Shown: piece after piece, positions 5,010 through 6,858 of the stretch
How the letters are laid out: every line of letters begins with the position of its first letter
How positions within the stretch are numbered: position 1 is the first letter of the stretch
Assembly: GCA_031272615.1 (NCBI GenBank)
Contig: JAISTL010000161.1
Coordinates: 1 to 6,858 of the forward strand
Origin: Methylobacteriaceae bacterium
Lineage (GTDB): Bacteria > Pseudomonadota > Alphaproteobacteria > Rhizobiales > Beijerinckiaceae
Direction: 5' to 3'
Length of the DNA: 6,858 nucleotides
Notes under the pieces: model-generated
What the model saw: only the letters and a program-made list of their open reading frames with translations
Told to the model about the DNA's origin: nothing
The model's database searches: none
Translations under genes and position numbers: made by a program

Positions 5010-5757
5010 ATGCATCGCGGCGAATGGTCATCGGCGAGAAGGTTTGGGCAATCGGCATGATTTCAATTCTGTTGATGTTGACATAGGGCGGCTGCTCCAC
5101 CGCGAACAGAATGCTGCGGGCGATGTCGTCGGGAACGAGATAGCGCACGTGTTCATAGTTCTTCTCGACCCGCGCCGTGTCGCCCTTGAAGCGCACCAGC
5201 GAAAACTCGGTGTCGCCGACCATGCCCGGCTCGATATTGGTGACCCTGAGCGGCGTGCCCGCGAGGTCGGCGCGCAGATTGAGGCTGAACTGCTTGACGA
5301 AGGCTTTTGTCGCGCCGTAGACATTGCCGCCGGGATAGGGGTAGGTTCCGGCGATGGAGCCGACGTTGACGATATGCCCGCGGCCGCGTTCCACCATCCC
5401 CGGCAGCAGCAGGTGCGTGAGGTGGGCCAACCCCGTCACATTGGTTTCAATCATTGTCAGCCAGTCTTCAAAACTGGCCCGGTGCGCCGGTTCCAGGCCG
5501 AGGGCCAAGCCGGCGTTGTTCACCAGAACGTCGATGTCGCTCCATTCCTTCGGCAGCGCCTCGAGCGCCGCTTTGACCACCGGACGATCGGAGACGTCGA
5601 GTTTCAACGGCAAAAAGTTTTCTCCCAACTCCGCCGCCAGCGCGTTGAGCTTTTCGGCGCGCCGCGCCGCGCCGATGACACGATATCCCTTGGCGACGAA
5701 CATGCGGCTTGTGGCCGCGCCGAAACCGACCGAAGCGCCGGTGACCAGAACAATCAT
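5008..5757 (-). CDS. ydfG: YdfG-type short-chain dehydrogenase (3-hydroxy acid / malonic semialdehyde)
   Basis: The 249-residue product matches my memory of E. coli YdfG along its whole length. YdfG is an NADP-dependent enzyme that oxidises L-allo-threonine, serine and 3-hydroxy acids and reduces malonic semialdehyde to 3-hydroxypropionate. Seen here: MIVLVTGASVGFG (Rossmann motif, 1-13), NNAGLALGLEPAH (80-92), Asn106 in ETNVTGL, catalytic Ser134, Tyr147 and Lys151 within NVYGATKAFVKQFSLNLR, and the YdfG-type segments IEPGMVGDTEFSLVRFKGD and YVNINRIEIMP near the C-terminus. AAGGA at 5764-5768 is 6 nt before the ATG. It lies 67 nt downstream of the gabD-like gene on the same strand with no terminator between, so co-transcription is likely. 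The exact substrate in this organism is inferred, not shown. Confidence 0.9.
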   Translation of the reverse strand: MIVLVTGASVGFGAATSRMFVAKGYRVIGAARRAEKLNALAAELGENFLPLKLDVSDRPVVKAALEALPKEWSDIDVLVNNAGLALGLEPAHRASFEDWLTMIETNVTGLAHLTHLLLPGMVERGRGHIVNVGSIAGTYPYPGGNVYGATKAFVKQFSLNLRADLAGTPLRVTNIEPGMVGDTEFSLVRFKGDTARVEKNYEHVRYLVPDDIARSILFAVEQPPYVNINRIEIMPIAQTFSPMTIRRDA

Positions 5758-5824
5758 GGCAGTTCCTTTCAGAGTTTATGTCGATAATGAACGGTGAGAA
5801 TGAGCCTTGCCGGCGGGGTTCATC

Positions 5825-6858
5825 TTACGAAACGCCGCCGATGCAGACATATTTGACCTCGATGAATTCTTCGATTCCGTAATGGGAGCCCTCGCGCCCG
5901 ACACCGGATTCCTTGACGCCTCCGAAGGGGGCCACCGCGTTGGAAACCAGCCCGTCATTGACGCCGACAATGCCGTATTCCAGCGCCTCGGCCACCCGGA
6001 TGACCCGGTTGACATCCCGCGTGTAAAAATAGGCGGCGAGCCCGTAAGGGGTGTCATTGGCGGCAGCGACGGCTTCCGCCTCGCTCGTGAACCGCAGCAG
6101 CGGCGCCACCGGGCCGAAAATCTCCTCCCGGGTGATACGCATGGCGTCGGTGACCCCGTCCAGAACGGTCGGCTCGAAGAAAGTACCGCCGAGCGCGTGG
6201 CGCTTGCCGCCGACAACAGCCCGCGCGCCCTTCGCCACGGCATCGGCGATGAGCTCTTCCACCTTTTTCACGGCGGACTCGTTGATGAGCGGCCCCTGTT
6301 CGACGCCGGGCTCCAATCCGGGGCCGACCTTGAGCGCCGAAACCGCCGCCTCCAGTTTTTGCAAAAACGTGGCGTAGATGCCTTCCTGCACATAGATGCG
6401 GTTGGCGCAAACGCAGGTCTGGCCGGAATTGCGGAACTTGCAGGCGATGGCGCCGGCAACCGCGGCGTCGGGGTCGGCGTCGTCAAAGACGATGAACGGC
6501 GCGTTGCCGCCCAGTTCCATGCTGACCTTTTTCACGGTTCCGGCGGTCTGCTGCATCAGCAGTTTCCCCACCTCGGTGGAGCCGGTAAAGGAGAGTTTGC
6601 GCACCGTCGGGTTGGTGGCGAGTTCGGTTCCGACATCGGCGGAACGGGCGGAGGTGATGAGGTTGAACACGCCCGCCGGGATGCCGGCGCGTTCGGCAAG
6701 ATAGGCCAGCGCCAAGGCCGACAGCGGCGTTTCCCGCGACGGCCGGACAACCGCCGTGCATCCGGCGGCCAGCGCCGGGGACACCTTGCGCGTGATCATG
6801 GCCGTGGGGAAATTCCACGGCGTCACGGCGGCGATGACGCCCACCGGCTGTTTGACGA
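5825..6858 (-). CDS. gabD: NAD(P)-dependent succinate-semialdehyde dehydrogenase, C-terminal part, cut by the window edge
   Basis: The enzyme oxidises succinate semialdehyde to succinate, the last step of GABA breakdown; the family can also take glutarate semialdehyde. About 343 C-terminal residues of a ~480-residue protein are present; the start is beyond the right edge, and the frame stays open through [10 protein letters not shown]. Family marks in order: [22 protein letters not shown], the catalytic Glu in MELGGNAPF, the catalytic Cys in GQTCVCANR (the second Cys is the redox-switch position known in SSADH), EEIFGPV, and the GabD-type ending [12 protein letters not shown]. The usual KPA motif, whose Lys touches the cofactor ribose, reads RPS here (about 6743-6751). 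ydfG follows 67 nt downstream on the same strand. Substrate choice is inferred from family resemblance. Confidence 0.92.
   Translation of the reverse strand, partial: VKQPVGVIAAVTPWNFPTAMITRKVSPALAAGCTAVVRPSRETPLSALALAYLAERAGIPAGVFNLITSARSADVGTELATNPTVRKLSFTGSTEVGKLLMQQTAGTVKKVSMELGGNAPFIVFDDADPDAAVAGAIACKFRNSGQTCVCANRIYVQEGIYATFLQKLEAAVSALKVGPGLEPGVEQGPLINESAVKKVEELIADAVAKGARAVVGGKRHALGGTFFEPTVLDGVTDAMRITREEIFGPVAPLLRFTSEAEAVAAANDTPYGLAAYFYTRDVNRVIRVAEALEYGIVGVNDGLVSNAVAPFGGVKESGVGREGSHYGIEEFIEVKYVCIGGVS

Noticed and set aside
5044..5787. 247-codon plus-strand reading frame opposite ydfG
   Set aside because: Antisense to an intact YdfG-type enzyme, no ribosome site, shadow-frame composition.

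Overview
The window reads as ordinary chromosomal DNA of an alphaproteobacterium. The evidence is a GC-rich coding bias, the compact fabD-fabG-acpP-fabF cluster without fabH or plsX beside it, an omega subunit of the longer (about 130-residue) alphaproteobacterial type, and a 140-residue Ndk. I cannot name the genus from sequence alone. No mobile element, CRISPR array, tRNA or rRNA was found.

Layout. From 3041 down to 1, on the minus strand, lies the type II fatty acid synthesis cluster: fabD (malonyl-CoA:ACP transacylase), fabG (3-oxoacyl-ACP reductase), acpP (acyl carrier protein) and the N-terminal 204 codons of fabF (3-oxoacyl-ACP synthase II), which runs off the left edge. A perfect 14-bp hairpin followed by a T-run separates acpP from fabF, so fabF is probably transcribed mainly on its own. 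The fabG-acpP spacer is unusually structured: it holds a nested set of inverted repeats that can fold as a three-way junction and a separate 28-nt palindrome in the acpP leader. From 3042 to 3424 is a divergent promoter region. From 3425 to 4930, on the plus strand, come rpoZ (RNA polymerase omega) with a clear intrinsic terminator, ndk (nucleoside diphosphate kinase), and a small exported protein of unknown function with four cysteines in its mature part. From 5008 to the right edge, on the minus strand and convergent with the previous genes, are a YdfG-type short-chain dehydrogenase and, upstream of it, the C-terminal ~343 residues of a GabD-type succinate-semialdehyde dehydrogenase.

How the genes work together. 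FabD loads malonyl groups on AcpP, FabF condenses them with acyl-ACP, and FabG reduces the resulting 3-oxoacyl-ACP, so four successive partners of one elongation cycle are encoded side by side. RpoZ and Ndk are housekeeping functions (polymerase assembly, NTP balance). The gabD-ydfG pair probably forms one transcript handling short semialdehydes and 3-hydroxy acids. I see no convincing undescribed system; the most unusual signals are the RNA-like structures around acpP and the small four-cysteine exported protein.
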